Source: Telopea speciosissima (Eukaryota > Streptophyta > Magnoliopsida > Proteales > Proteaceae). From it: a DNA stretch of 64,000 bases. Shown here in pieces: positions 12,436-23,322 of the stretch. The notes under the pieces are model-generated. The model did no database searches and had not been told where the DNA came from. It was given only the letters and a program-made list of their open reading frames with translations. The position numbers were made by a program, and so were the translations under genes. The stretch covers positions 14,459,307-14,523,306 of the forward strand of contig NC_057920.1 in NCBI RefSeq assembly GCF_018873765.1. The letters run 5' to 3'. Numbering within the stretch: position 1 is the stretch's first letter; every line of letters starts with the position of its first letter.

Positions 12436-13977
12436 GGGAAAATTACACTACGATCTCCTGAGGTTTGTCCTAAATATAGAGTGATCCCCTGTGTTTCTAA
12501 ATTACACAGGCGCATCCTCTGAGTTGATGGTGTTAAATAATACAATATAAAATACCAACTTTGCCCTCTTCATTAACCAAAAACTGTTAAATAATACAAT
12601 TTAAAGGACAAAAAACCCCTTAACAAGTAACAAAATGACGAGTTGAGTCCCGTCTTCTTCAATCGACCAAAGCAGAGGGCTTTGACCATGTTCGCTGCCC
12701 ACATGGGTGACGGCTATGGTGGCTTCCATGCCGCTAGCCACGGTGTCCACTTCTGTTGTCGGCCAATGCTGGTGACCCCCACCCCCACTTTTTTTTGGTT
12801 GTAAAACGCAGGTGGGAGCTAAACTCCTTGCCGCTCCAACTGGTGGTCGGTTGGTAAAATGGAACAGTTAGGATGAAAGCTGATTTAAAACCCTCAACTT
12901 CTCTGGTGACCATTTTTCAGGACGAATTCCATCACAGATATCAGAACTCGTTGATTTGGTTTCTCTTGATCTTTCTTTTAACCGTTTTAAGGGCCAAATC
13001 CTATCTGAAATCTCACCGCTGACCAAACCGGTTTTCCTTGACCTCTCTGAGAACTCCCAACTTGACATAATGAAATCCCTAATTTGAGGGCATTATTATT
13101 TGTTCATCAAAATCTATCATCTAGCTTGAGAGAATTGCGTCTTGATTGGGTGAACTTTTCAATTCCAAAAAATAGGGATTGGTGTCATCACTTATCGTCT
13201 GCACCCCTTAGCCTTCGTGTGTTGTCAATGATGAATTGTTTACTTACAGGCCCCTTGGATGCATCGATCTCACACCTTCGGTTCCTCTCGGAGCTCTACC
13301 TTGATTAGAACGAAGATCTCACTTCCTCGGTACCAAGTTCTTTGGTGAACCTCACTTCTTTGACTGTCGTTAGTCTCTGGTATTGTGGATTCCACGGATA
13401 TTTTCTAGCAATGTCTTCCTTTTACCTAACTTGATGCTGATTCACTTATTTGTTAATCCTCTCCTCTTAGGAATCAATCAATAATGAACTGGTTGACTCT
13501 GAACTCAAGGGTTGATGATAGGCACAAGACCAACAGTGGTTCCAGAGTTCAATCTCATGGCAGGGGAACTGGTTGGGGGCATGAATCTAGGTTTTAAATC
13601 GCCCTAGGGAGGCAATCTAATCCCTGCCGCTGCAACTGATGGTCGGTTGGTAAAACGCAGGTAGGAGCTAAACTCACTGTCGCTGCAAGAGTGCTAAAAC
13701 CCTAAACCCTCTTTCTGATTCGAGTAACAGGGGAAAGGGGTGGGAAAGGGGTGTGAAGTTAGGGATGCCCTATGGGCAAAATGGCAAGCTCACATCCCAT
13801 TAGGTGTATATTAGTCATTTGAAGGCAAACTTTATCAACATTGTAACACCTAACCAACGGAGTGGAGCTGACTGTAACAACTAACCTAAACTCAGGAGGT
13901 GTGGCTGTATAATTTAGAAATACAGAGGGTCGCTCTTTATTTAGGACAAACCTCAGGGGTCACAATGTAATTTTCCC
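12436..13977 (+). mobile_element. Pack-MULE carrying an LRR receptor fragment (1542 bp)
   Basis: Inverted ends of roughly 100 bases begin GGGAAAATTACA on both sides and share CTGAGGTTTGTCCTAAATA. The element is flanked by a perfect 9-bp target duplication TTATTAATA (12427-12435 and 13978-13986), the hallmark of Mutator elements. There is no transposase. The interior holds a leucine-rich-repeat gene fragment, flanked by two direct copies of a roughly 60-base segment (about 12797-12855 and 13622-13685) that contains GGTCGGTTGGTAAAA. Confidence 0.9.
12896..13437 (+). pseudogene. captured fragment of a Ve1/Cf-type LRR receptor-like protein
   Basis: Translation gives canonical extracellular LRRs (for example FSGRIPSQISELVDLVSLDL). 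It then reads to a stop near 13082 and resumes in a shifted frame with NLSSSLRELRLDWVNFS, DWCHHLSSAP and LTGPLDASISHL, the pattern of Ve1-like receptor proteins involved in pathogen recognition. A second in-frame stop follows near 13306, after which LRR-like residues continue to about 13437. No start codon, signal peptide, transmembrane segment or C-terminus is present. It is a transduplicated piece inside the surrounding Mutator element. The donor gene is not in this window. Confidence 0.75.
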
Positions 13978-13986
13978 TTATTAATA

Positions 13987-14654
13987 AGTCACTTTCGATC
14001 CTAGCCATTAGGTGATATTTATTTTGAAACTGGAACAGAACCGAAATAACGGTTTGAACCAATTATGAGGGTTTGGGTTTTTCACTCTCATTTAACTCTG
14101 TTGGGCCTCTTACCAAAAAAACAAAAAAACTGTTGGGCCAAGCATACTGGTTTTATTTCTAATTTTTTTATCATAGATTAAATATGGGCCGAGTATATGA
14201 ACTCAGAATCTCTCTCTGTGGGATTTAATTAGTTTGCATGTCGGTCTTCGGATCAATTAAGGACCGGTAGAAAATTGTTCAACCAAAACCAATTGGAGAA
14301 ACGAGACCGAAAGATTAATTATTAAATGGTTTTGGTACTAAGTCATGGAATCGCTTCAATAAAAGGTCGGTTTTAGATTGGTTCCTCATGGAACCAGGGC
14401 TGATTAGACCCAGGCTTAAACCTCTTGGAACCGCCCGATTCACACCCGTATGTGGACATGTTTGTTTTAATGTGGGACCTTGAATGTGTCTTCATATACC
14501 ATTAGACTATCTTCGCCTAATAGTATAAGCCTTTAGGTAAGGCCTAACAACAACAATTCAACTTTATCCCAAATAAATGGGATCGACTATAAGGTTTTAG
14601 AATTCATGTTAAAGGGTTTGGAAAGGGTTTTATCTAGTGCCGAGTGTCAACTTG
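13987..14654. other. intergenic with dispersed-repeat pieces
   Basis: Ends near 14458 with GATTCACACCCGTA, which reads inward as a hAT-like terminus; its partner end was not found. At about 14547-14590 there is a copy of a short motif (CAATTCAACTTTATCCCAAA) that I recall as common in plant genomes. No gene recognised. Confidence 0.35.
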
Positions 14655-16500
14655 ATGCATCAACGGCTATTTTTAACTATATATGGACTTGCGAAGACGG
14701 CAAGCACAATTTTGCTCCCCCTTTTCAAGAAAAATTAGATAGTAAAGACATGTAAACTTCTTCATCAAGATCATCCTGGAAGGAAAAAAAAAACATTATT
14801 TTGACATCCATCTAAAAAGAGGTCAACCTTTAATGGAAGCAATGGCAAGGAGGCATCGCACAATAATTGATTTGGCAATAGGGGAACATGTTTCTTTGTA
14901 ATTAACACCTTCAACTTGAGTAAAGCTTTTAGCAACCAACCAAACATCAGATTATTCAATGGAATCATCAACGTGGTATTTAATTGTGTACGACCACTTA
15001 CATCGAACAACCTCCTTACTAAGGGTCTTTTTGGTATCATTTTTCATTTTTTTTTTTGGCCTATTTAAAAAAAATCATTACTGAAAATCGTTTGATCAAA
15101 AAATAAAAACTGTTTGGTAACTACTAAACACAATGGATTATAGAATAAAAAATGAGTTTGGTTACTATTATGTGTAAATAATTTATATATATTTTAGTAG
15201 TAGGTAAAGAAATTCTCCCATCACCTATCTTCATTCCCAAATCAACTCTAAACCGTAAGGGATGGGGATTCTTCTCCTTAAAGTGATCGAACTCATCAAA
15301 ATAGACACATATTGATGCGAAACTTCAGGGTAAGGTCGATCACTCAAGGACATATTGATCTCAACCAACAACACCTTGATCCAGCAGCTTTAGATTTAAC
15401 AAAAATCTCTAAAACATGAACCAGCAGTAGTTGGAGGTTCAATCATGGTTCCAGCGTGAAGTCTCTTGACAAGAGGGTTGAATAGGGCTGAGGCTCTATA
15501 AATTTGGGTCGTCCTAAGGGATTGTTTTGCCTCTTAGAATTTCAGACCGATTGAACAGAGATTCGAAGAGTTCTAACTAGTTCTTCCCGAACCAATATTG
15601 TTAGGAACAGGGAAAATAGCAGTAATGCAGAGAGAAAAATATTGAATATGAGAAGGAAGGTAGGAGAGAGAGAGAGAGCTACCCAAAGAAGTTGCCGCAA
15701 TGCGGAGAAATCGTAGGAGACAGAGGAGTGAGTGATGAGAGATGAGAGAAAGAACGGGAGACAGATATGCAGGATGAGGGTTTTAGGCAAATAGGTTTTA
15801 TAAAGTACTTTTACAGTTTTAACCCCAAAACCTAACATTAAAAAACACGTGACATTAAAGTTGAGTGAAAAACATGAGCAAAAATGTTTTTGGTGAAAAT
15901 CCATAATAGACTCTATTATCCTTTTGGGGGTGTTTTCATTCATTTTAAATAGAAACAAGTTTCAAAAGTGATACCAAACACATGAAAAAGATGAAAAAAT
16001 TGTTAAAATATAAAAATAAAGAATGATACGAAAAAGGCCCTAGGAGGAAGTGGTTGCAAGTCTAATTTTGATTAAGATCAAGGGCCTTGATTTCGACGAT
16101 CATAGCATCACACCATTTAGGATTGTGGGAAGCCTTAGTAAATGTATGGACTTCAAAATTAGTAGAAATATTGGACAAAAAAGTAGGATGTGCAGGAAGG
16201 AATGCAGAATAGGAAAGATAATAACTAATAGGTAGATGGAGAAGAAGCAAGAAATGAATTGTTATAATGATAGTCTTGAAGGCGAGTACAACGACAAAGA
16301 TGGGACACAAAAATGTCAATGGAACATGAGGGAGATAAAAGTGTTGAAGAAAAAAGTGGTGGCATGGAGAGGAAGAGGAGACGATGCTGAATCATCAATA
16401 ACAGAGAAAGGAAGGATAGGTGGAGGAGAAGTGGATGGAGGTGGGAGGAAATGGAAGATAAGGGAGATAGAAGTGCTGATTAAGCTTTTGGGTCGGACCC
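14655..16500 (-). pseudogene. degenerate copia pol, split by an insertion
   Basis: On the minus strand, 16310-16041 translates to the region just before copia reverse transcriptase (PISYYLSYSAF, KASHNPKWCDAM, IVEIKALDLNQN). After the Harbinger-like insert (15023-16040) the reading resumes at 15022-14655 with CKWSYTIKYHVDDSIE, LVAKSFTQVEGVNYKE, VRCLLAIASIKG and, frameshifted, ILMKKFTCLYYLIF and QNCACRLRKSIYS. Several stops and frame changes make it dead. It is a different copia lineage from the element at 17878. LTRs were not identified. Confidence 0.75.
15023..16040. mobile_element. PIF/Harbinger-like non-autonomous element (1018 bp)
   Basis: The left end is GGGTCTTTTTGGTATCATTT; the right end, read inward, is GGGCCTTTTTCGTATCATTC. 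The flanking trinucleotides are TAA (15020-15022) and TAG (16041-16043), consistent with a mutated 3-bp TAA target duplication. It interrupts a copia pseudogene whose reading is continuous across the removed element, which supports the borders independently. The interior has no recognised transposase. Confidence 0.7.
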
Positions 16501-17104
16501 CAAGTTAAGGGTGCAATTTTGGCCTGGCAAGCTTCAGCCCGCCTTGAGCCCCACAAGGCTTGGGCTGAGATTTCCAGCCTGCATGGTTGGCCAGACTCGG
16601 CCTAAGATTGGGCCGGGCTTGGGCTAAGGCCTTGGGTTATTCCCACATAGAGTTCCCTTCCCCCCCCCCCTCTTTTATATGCAACTATTCTTTCTAGTAT
16701 TGAATTAACAGTTCCTCTCATTATATTGGGGAAAAAAAATCTATAGTTAATTAATAAAGATTCTAATTGACCTATGTTTGATATCACATATCCAATTTTA
16801 GACCTAAACTCAATCATATACCATTAGCATTTCTTTATGTTTTTCCAGCCATCTATTTTAATTTAATTATATTTTAAAAGTTTCCATTTTTCTACTAGAT
16901 TTTCAAATCTTATTTTGCAGCACTTCACCTATTTCATTCGGGAAGAAATACCACGGGCTAGATCTTGAGTTGTCAAGGCAAGCTTTCCTAAGTGGGCCGT
17001 CTAGAAAATGCCTTCCACAATGGAAAGAATTTTCTTGAATAGGCACCCCAAAGCAGGCTTTTCTTGGCAGCCCCTGAACTGCCCGGCCAATATTATTGGA
17101 TGTT

Positions 17105-17143
<39 letters not shown>

Positions 17144-17766
17144 AAGTCCCAAGTACTCCAATTTGTGGTCTTTGCAACTCCATCAAACTCTTTGTTGAAA
17201 AACTGAAACCTAACACAATGCAGAAAAGAATGGAAATAGCAAACAACAATCACAATAAACATAAGGATTTACATGCATTCGACAAGATTGCCTACGTCCA
17301 CGGTGAGATGAGATCTGTTTCACTATCAATGGAAAATAAGGTTATAGTTGCTCTCAAATCTCTCTCAAATTGTGTTTTAGAGAAAGAATCATCGCTACAT
17401 ATTTATAGCGAAACCTTTTATAGAAATTTTATCGAAATACTCATATAGTCTTTAAAAACCAAGCAACAGAATACAAGATATCATACCCCCAACAACTACT
17501 ATCATCTAATCCAACCACTTAAAACATAAAATTAATTGTGAAACTCTAAACCATGACACCTTTAAATGTAAACCTAAATCTAACTCCCTCCCTTCCAAAT
17601 GAATGAATTCCCATTTGTAAATGATTATATTGAAACATACCATGAATGATCGCTAGAAAATGAAATATCTAGTTCACAATTTCTGGAGTTGTAGGATCAT
17701 TAGAATTGACTTCAGCAAGTTTTCAGAGTTACAATGTTGACAAAATATGAGAAAGGAGGGTAGTTG
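16501..17766. other. intergenic; hAT-like patch and (CT)n microsatellite
   Basis: At 16515-16640 there is a GGGCTGAG/GGCCGGGC-rich patch resembling a hAT subterminal region starting TTAAGGGTGCAA. A C run lies at about 16660-16670. A (CT)n microsatellite of about 34 bases lies at 17110-17143. From about 17560 onward the sequence is the 3' flank shared with 32985 onward, which marks the left edge of the first J11 segmental unit. No gene seen. Confidence 0.5.
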
Positions 17767-17877
17767 ATAGATCAAATGAATTTAGAAAGTAAGCCAAGAT
17801 GTACTCTAATTGCAGGTTTAAAGGCAAGGGTTTATGAAAATAGATGAAATTAATTTAGAAATCATATATGATGATAC

Positions 17878-18149
17878 TGTAAACGGCAATCCAAAGATTC
17901 AAAATTCAAATATTTTGAATAAGTCAGTGGACGTTGGAGAGGTCCCATCGTCTAAGAGTTATCTTAATCCTACAAAGTAGGAGTTTGTTAAGTGTAATTC
18001 AAACTAAGATACGTGTACTTGTATTACTAAACCGTTGGAGATAAACAATATATATACACCACCCTATCACATAAAATGATAAGGTGAAACACTTTCAAAT
18101 TCAAACTTGATCTTTATCTCCTTCTTTATCTCAGCCTAATCGTTTTAAC
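17878..18149 (+). repeat. copia 5' LTR
   Basis: Begins TGTAAACGGC and ends CGTTTTAAC. It contains an AATATATATACACC stretch near 18046-18060 that may be the element's TATA region. One base differs from the 3' LTR. Confidence 0.9.
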
Positions 18150-18150
18150 T

Positions 18151-18160
18151 TGGTATCAGT
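18151..18160 (+). promoter_or_regulatory. copia primer-binding site
   Basis: TGGTATCAGT directly follows the 5' LTR. It resembles the TGGTATCAGAGC site of plant copia elements, which pairs with initiator methionine tRNA; the last part is mutated. Confidence 0.75.
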
Positions 18161-18188
18161 CGCCAAAAGACCAACGTCATCTTCTCCG

Positions 18189-18999
18189 ATGGCCAACTCG
18201 ACAACTCTACCACTTCAGGTAACACCATCACTACCCACAACAACATCATCGCTCCAACAAATCTTATCTCTCTTCTCCCGTGAAATTGGATAGAAACAAT
18301 TACCTTCTCTCGGAAATCCCAATTCCTACCTTTGCTTCATGCCCATGATTTATTCGGCTATGTCGATGGTAGCACTCCCGCTCCACCGAAAACTCTTCCT
18401 CTCTCTCTCGAATCCTTATCTTCAAGTGCCTACTACCAACGCTTATCTCACTGGAGAAAGCAAGACCAAATTATTCTCTCTTGGATAATATCGCCCTTAA
18501 CCGAGACTGCGTTGGCCCGATTATCGGTCTCACTACCTCACATGCGCTTGGAGCACTCTAGAACGCATTTATACATCCCAATCACAAGCAAGAATAATGC
18601 AGCTCAAATATCAATTGCTTCAAACCAAGAGAGGGACCCTATCAATGGTCGAGTACCTTCGGCGAATCAAGAATCTAGTTGACAACCTTGCGGTGCTGCA
18701 AACCCAGTCTCGGACTCGGATGTGATTTCGAGTATTTTGCGAGGACTCGGGCCTCGAATATGAGTCGCTTGCGGCGTCCATCACCACCAGACTTGAGCCA
18801 TTGCCACCGGATGATTTCACCGGTATGTTGCTCAGCCAGGAAATCCTTCGTGACCAGCGTTCCACTCACCTCGACCTTCCAACGGTCGAAGCTAATGTTC
18901 TCGCCAAGAGTTCCAATACTTCTACGACTCGTGGTCGTGGCTATAGCAATTCAACTTCAAGGGGCGTGGCTATAGGAACTACAACAATGCAGCCGTAGC
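18189..18999 (+). pseudogene. copia gag remnant (UBN2-type)
   Basis: Starts MANSTTLPLQV and shows typical copia Gag blocks in shifting frames: LLHAHDLFGYVDGSTPAP, DQIILSWIISPLTETALAR, STLERIYTSQSQARIMQL, GTLSMVEYLRRIKNLVDNLA, YESLAASITTRLEPLPPDDF. There are at least three frame changes and several stops. A damaged zinc knuckle (CQICHRTNHTA) follows at about 19040-19085. Confidence 0.8.
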
Positions 19000-19159
19000 A
19001 GAATTATCAACCAAATGCAACTCAAACCAATGCACAAGCAAGTGGCGTCCGGGATGCCAAATATGCCACCGGACTAACCACACCGCACCCACCGCTACAA
19101 TCGATATAATCCAAATTATCATGCTCCAACTACACCGGCTCAAACCGAAGCCTTGGCCA

Positions 19160-22100
19160 CTCCCTCGCCACGTTCGATGGGGCATGGTACCCGCACTCGG
19201 GTGCAACTCACCACATTACCCTCGATATGGCTAACCTCGGTGTTTGTTCTCCATACGGGAACCGACCAAGTAAGGGTCGGCAATGGGGCAGGTTTGCGAA
19301 TACAAAACACCTGGCACTTCCCATATTGCATCTAATTTGAGAAATCTTTCATTAAATGATGTTTTACATGTGCCTCGCATCACTAAAAACCTGTTATCGG
19401 TGAGTAAATTTACAGAGATAATGATGTTATACTGAATTTCACCCAAATTGCTGCTATGTGAAGGATCCGCGCACGGGGATCACTCTACTCAAAGGGCGAT
19501 TAAAGATGGGTTGTATCGTCTTCCTCATCCATCATCATCAAGTCTACAACCATCAATAAATATTGGAGAACGAGTTTCTAAGTCTGTGTGGCATGACGAT
19601 TAGGGCACCCTTCCTCCAAGTGCATGGATTTCTTACTTCAAGAGATCCTCTACCGTTTAGGCATCTTCGGCTTCCCAATTTTGTGTTTCCTGTCAAATGG
19701 GAAAGGCCCATAAATTACCTTTTGCTACAAATAATTCGGTGACCTCATCTCCATTCGAGCTTGTTCACTTGGATATTTGGGGACCTACACCATCTCCTTC
19801 TAAGCATGGTTTTCAATATTATATTTCATTCATTGATGATTTTAGCATTCACATGGGTGTTTCCTATTATAGCACGCTCAAGCGTTATCTGTTTTCTTGC
19901 AATTCAATGCTCATATTGAGAATTTTTTCAAACATAAGCTAAAAATTTTTCAATCGGATGGAGCCGAGAATATCAATCCTTTGACAAGTTTTTCAAAGCA
20001 AAAGGCATAGTTCACCAATATTCATGCCCTCATACATCGAGAACAAAATGGAAGGGCGGACGAAAGCATCGTCATATTGTAGAAATGGGCCTCACTCTTA
20101 CGGCCCGTAGCTCGGTTCCCCTAACCTTTTGGGATTCAGCTTTTGAGACTGCAACATTTCCATCAACCGATTACCCACTCCAGTTTTGGGAAACAAGTCA
20201 CCATTCGGTGTTGTTTGGCAAAGATCTCGATATACGCTGCTTCGCACCTTTGGTAGTGCTTGCTACCCATGGCCGAGACCATACAATAAGCATAAGTTGC
20301 GATAGGATGCTCAATGTGTCTTCCTTGGATACAAGCAATAGTCACAAGGGGTACAAATGTTTTGACCCATCAATTGGGAGAACCTACATCTCTCGCCATG
20401 TCACATTTGATGAAACATGCTTCCCTCTCGCCATCAAGGCTCAACTTCATAAACCACTTGGATCCAACACGGTGAACCCACTCATTGTCACCACCGACAA
20501 CATCATTTCAACCAACCACCAAAATTCCATCTTACATTTACCAATTCCTTTAAACACCGAACCCAATATTCAACCCATTAGCAATCCTATCTACAACCAA
20601 CCTACACCAGAGACCACATGGCCCAACCACAAAACTCAGGCCCACCAACACTAAGTCCACCAAGCTCAAGTCCAACGACCCATAGTTCACCAAATCCAAG
20701 TCCACCAAACCCAAGTCCAACGAACCCACCACCAGCCCACCATTCAATGGTAACTCGGCGGTTTGGGGTTATTAAACCAGTTCAAAAGCTAAACCTACTT
20801 GCAACTAAGTATCCCATCACCACGGCCTACCTAGCTGAATCCCAACCCACAGAGACCGAACCCACATGCTACACAATGGCCAACAAAGAATCCAAGTGGA
20901 GACAAGCTATGAGTGAAGAGTTTGATGCCCTTTTAAAAAATGGCACATGGCAATTAGTAGCTCATCATCCATCAATGAATGTGGTTGGCAACAAGTGGGT
21001 GTACCGCATCAAGAGAAACTCGATGGATCAATTTCACGCTACAAAGCACGCCTCGTAGCAAAAGGCTTTCACCAGGAAGGACTTGACTATTTTGACACAT
21101 TGATCCAGTTGTTAAGCCAAATACAATTGGACGTTGTCTGTGTGCAATATCCAATGGATGGGTGCTAAAACAACTTGATGTTCAAAATGCCTTTCTCAAT
21201 GGGGCGTTAGAAGAAAAGGTTTACATGACTCAACCTCAAGGATTTGTAGACAAGGAGTTTCCGAATCATGTGTGTCACTTGAAGCGTGCACTATATGGGC
21301 TTAAACAAGCTCCTAAAGCATGGTCCACCGGACTAGGGACGTTTTTGGTCTCCATTGGGTTCCATCATTCCTCTTCAGATACAAGACTCTATGTTCGCCG
21401 GTCCCAACACCACCTTGTTTATTTACTTGGTGTATGTGGATGACATAATTGTGACGGGCTCAAGCTTGCGGGTTGTGCAAGATTTAATTCGACAAGTTGG
21501 CATGGAATTTGCTATCAAAGAATTGGGAGACTTAACCTTCTTCCTTGGAATTGAGGCGTCCAAATTCAACAGGGCTACATCTGTGCTGAGACCAAGTACA
21601 CCTTAGACCTTCTTCATTGGGCCAACATGGAAGCAGCTAAACCAATGCCCACACCGAGTTCTACAGTTGCGCTAACTCCAGGATCACGGGTAGGATTTGA
21701 GAATCCAAGCCTTTATAGGAGTATTGTGGGGGCATTGTAGTACCTAACCCTAACAAGACCTGACATAGCTTTTTCGGTCAATAGGGTATGTCAGTTCATG
21801 CACAGCCCTACCAATGAGCATTGGGCAGCAGTCAAAAGAATACTCCGATATCTCAAAGACACGGTAGACATGGGCATTCAACTCAAGCCGTCCAATACCC
21901 AACAACTCCATGCGTATACGAGCCGACCGGGCTGGTTGTCCATATGACAGCGCTCAACGAGTGGATATTGCATTTACTTGGGTGACAACTTGGTCTCTTG
22001 GAGCTCCAAGAAGCAACATATGTAGCAAGGTCCTCCACGGAGTCGGAGTATAAAGGGCTTGCCAACACACTGCAGAATTATTATGGCTGCGCCAACTCCC

Positions 22101-22380
22101 GTGTGATCTTGGAATACAATCCTCAAGCACCACCATCATCGTGACAACATTGGCGCCACGTACCTAGCGGCCAACCCATTGTTCCATGCACGAACGAAAC
22201 ACATTGAGATTGACTACCACTTTGTGAGAGAGCAAGTGGCATCCAAACAAGTATGTGTTCGGTTCATGCCTAGCCAAGATCAGCTTGCCGACGTACTAAC
22301 AAAAGGGCTACTAGGACCACGGTTCAAATTATTGAGAGCCAAGCTCACCGTCTGTGCCCGACGGATTCACTTGAGGGGGT
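19160..22380 (+). pseudogene. copia pol remnant (protease, integrase, RT, RNase H)
   Basis: The protease core reads YPHSGATHH at about 19188-19214, where DSGAT is expected; the catalytic aspartate is histidine (codon 19194-19196). Integrase blocks include LVHLDIWGPTPSPSKHG, FIDDFS and a frameshifted remnant of the PHTSEQNG block near 20030. Reverse transcriptase shows GNKWVYRIKRNS, QLDVQNAFLNGALEEKVYM and YVDDIIVTGSS (21433 onward). RNase H shows [24 protein letters not shown] and [12 protein letters not shown]. Stops and frameshifts interrupt every domain, so no functional protein can be made. Confidence 0.9.
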
Positions 22381-22381
22381 G
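22373..22381 (+). promoter_or_regulatory. copia polypurine tract
   Basis: GAGGGGGTG lies immediately before the 3' LTR, the expected place for plus-strand priming. Confidence 0.75.
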
Positions 22382-22653
22382 TGTAAACGGCAATCCAAAG
22401 ATTCAAAATTCAAATATTTTGAATAAGTCAGTGGACGTTGGAGAGGTCCCATCGTCTAAGAGTTATCTTAATCCTACAAAGTAGGAGTTTGTTAAGTGTA
22501 ATTCAAACTAAGATACGTGTACTTGTATTACTAAACCGTTGGAGATAAACAATATATATACACCTCCCTATCACATAAAATGATAAGGTGAAACACTTTC
22601 AAATTCAAACTTGATCTTTATCTCCTTCTTTATCTCAGCCTAATCGTTTTAAC
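22382..22653 (+). repeat. copia 3' LTR
   Basis: The same length (272 bp) as the 5' LTR, with one base different. It is followed by TACTTTCTTT, which is continuous with the second copy of the flanking tandem repeat. Confidence 0.9.
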
Positions 22654-23322
22654 TACTTTCTTTATTTGTGCATTAATCTGCTCCTTTCCGTGCATGTTTC
22701 TACCATTGTTTGTATTTTTCTTGTGTATATAAGCCAAACTCTAATAATACATTTTTTTTATAGGAGAAAGTTTTTTCTCCACCCACGTTTTCTTCTTCAA
22801 CCACTACTATGATCTCATCATTACTTTCCTTATTGACGAAGAAGGTCTGAAATATCTTCTTTTTTTTTTTTCTCTTTTTCTTAATTAATTTTCTACGAGT
22901 TCCACCCAAACTTCAAAACTCATGAGTGACGAAAGTATAGATCAAATGAATTTAGAAAGTAGGCCAAGATGTACTCTAATTGCAGGTTTAAAGGCAAGGG
23001 TTTATGAAAATAGATCAAATTAATTTAGAAATCATATATGATGATACTTTCTTTATTTGTGTATTAATCTGCTCCTTTTCGTGCATGTTTCTTCCATTAT
23101 TTGTATTTTTCTTGTGTATATAAGCCAAACTTTAATAATACATTTTTTTTATATGAGAAAATTTTTTCTTCACCCAAGTTTTCCTCTTTAACCACTACTA
23201 TGATCTCATCATTACTTTCCTTATTAACAAGAAGGTCTGAAATATCTTTTTTTCCCCCTCTTTTTCTTAATTATTATTCTACGAGTTCCACCCAAACTTC
23301 AAAACTCATGAGTGACAAAAGT

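Larger units (their letters stand above)
17878..22653 (+). mobile_element. Ty1/copia LTR retrotransposon (4776 bp), defective
   Basis: Two 272-bp LTRs differ by a single base in my alignment (ACACCACCC versus ACACCTCCC), implying a very recent insertion. Primer-binding site, gag, zinc-knuckle, protease, integrase, reverse transcriptase, RNase H and polypurine tract follow in copia order. The coding part, however, is full of stops and frameshifts and the protease aspartate is lost. Such decay cannot have built up since insertion at the LTR divergence seen, so the defective RNA was probably copied by another element's enzymes. Comparison with the empty repeat copy shows only TAC repeated at both edges instead of the usual 5 bp. 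Confidence 0.95.
17767..23322. repeat. 390-bp tandem duplication, first copy split by copia
   Basis: Copy 1 is 17767-17877 continued at about 22654-22936. Copy 2 is 22937-23322 and lacks the insertion. They share GATCAAATGAATTTAGAAAG, CTCATCATTACTTTCCTTAT and the ACTCATGAGTGAC end. A more diverged version occurs at about 33300-33800 in the next segmental unit. Copy 2 serves as an empty site for the copia element. Confidence 0.85.

Noticed and set aside
17110-17143. (CT)n run as a CRISPR-like or functional repeat array
   Set aside because: A simple microsatellite with no spacer structure; no CRISPR array is expected or seen in plant nuclear DNA.
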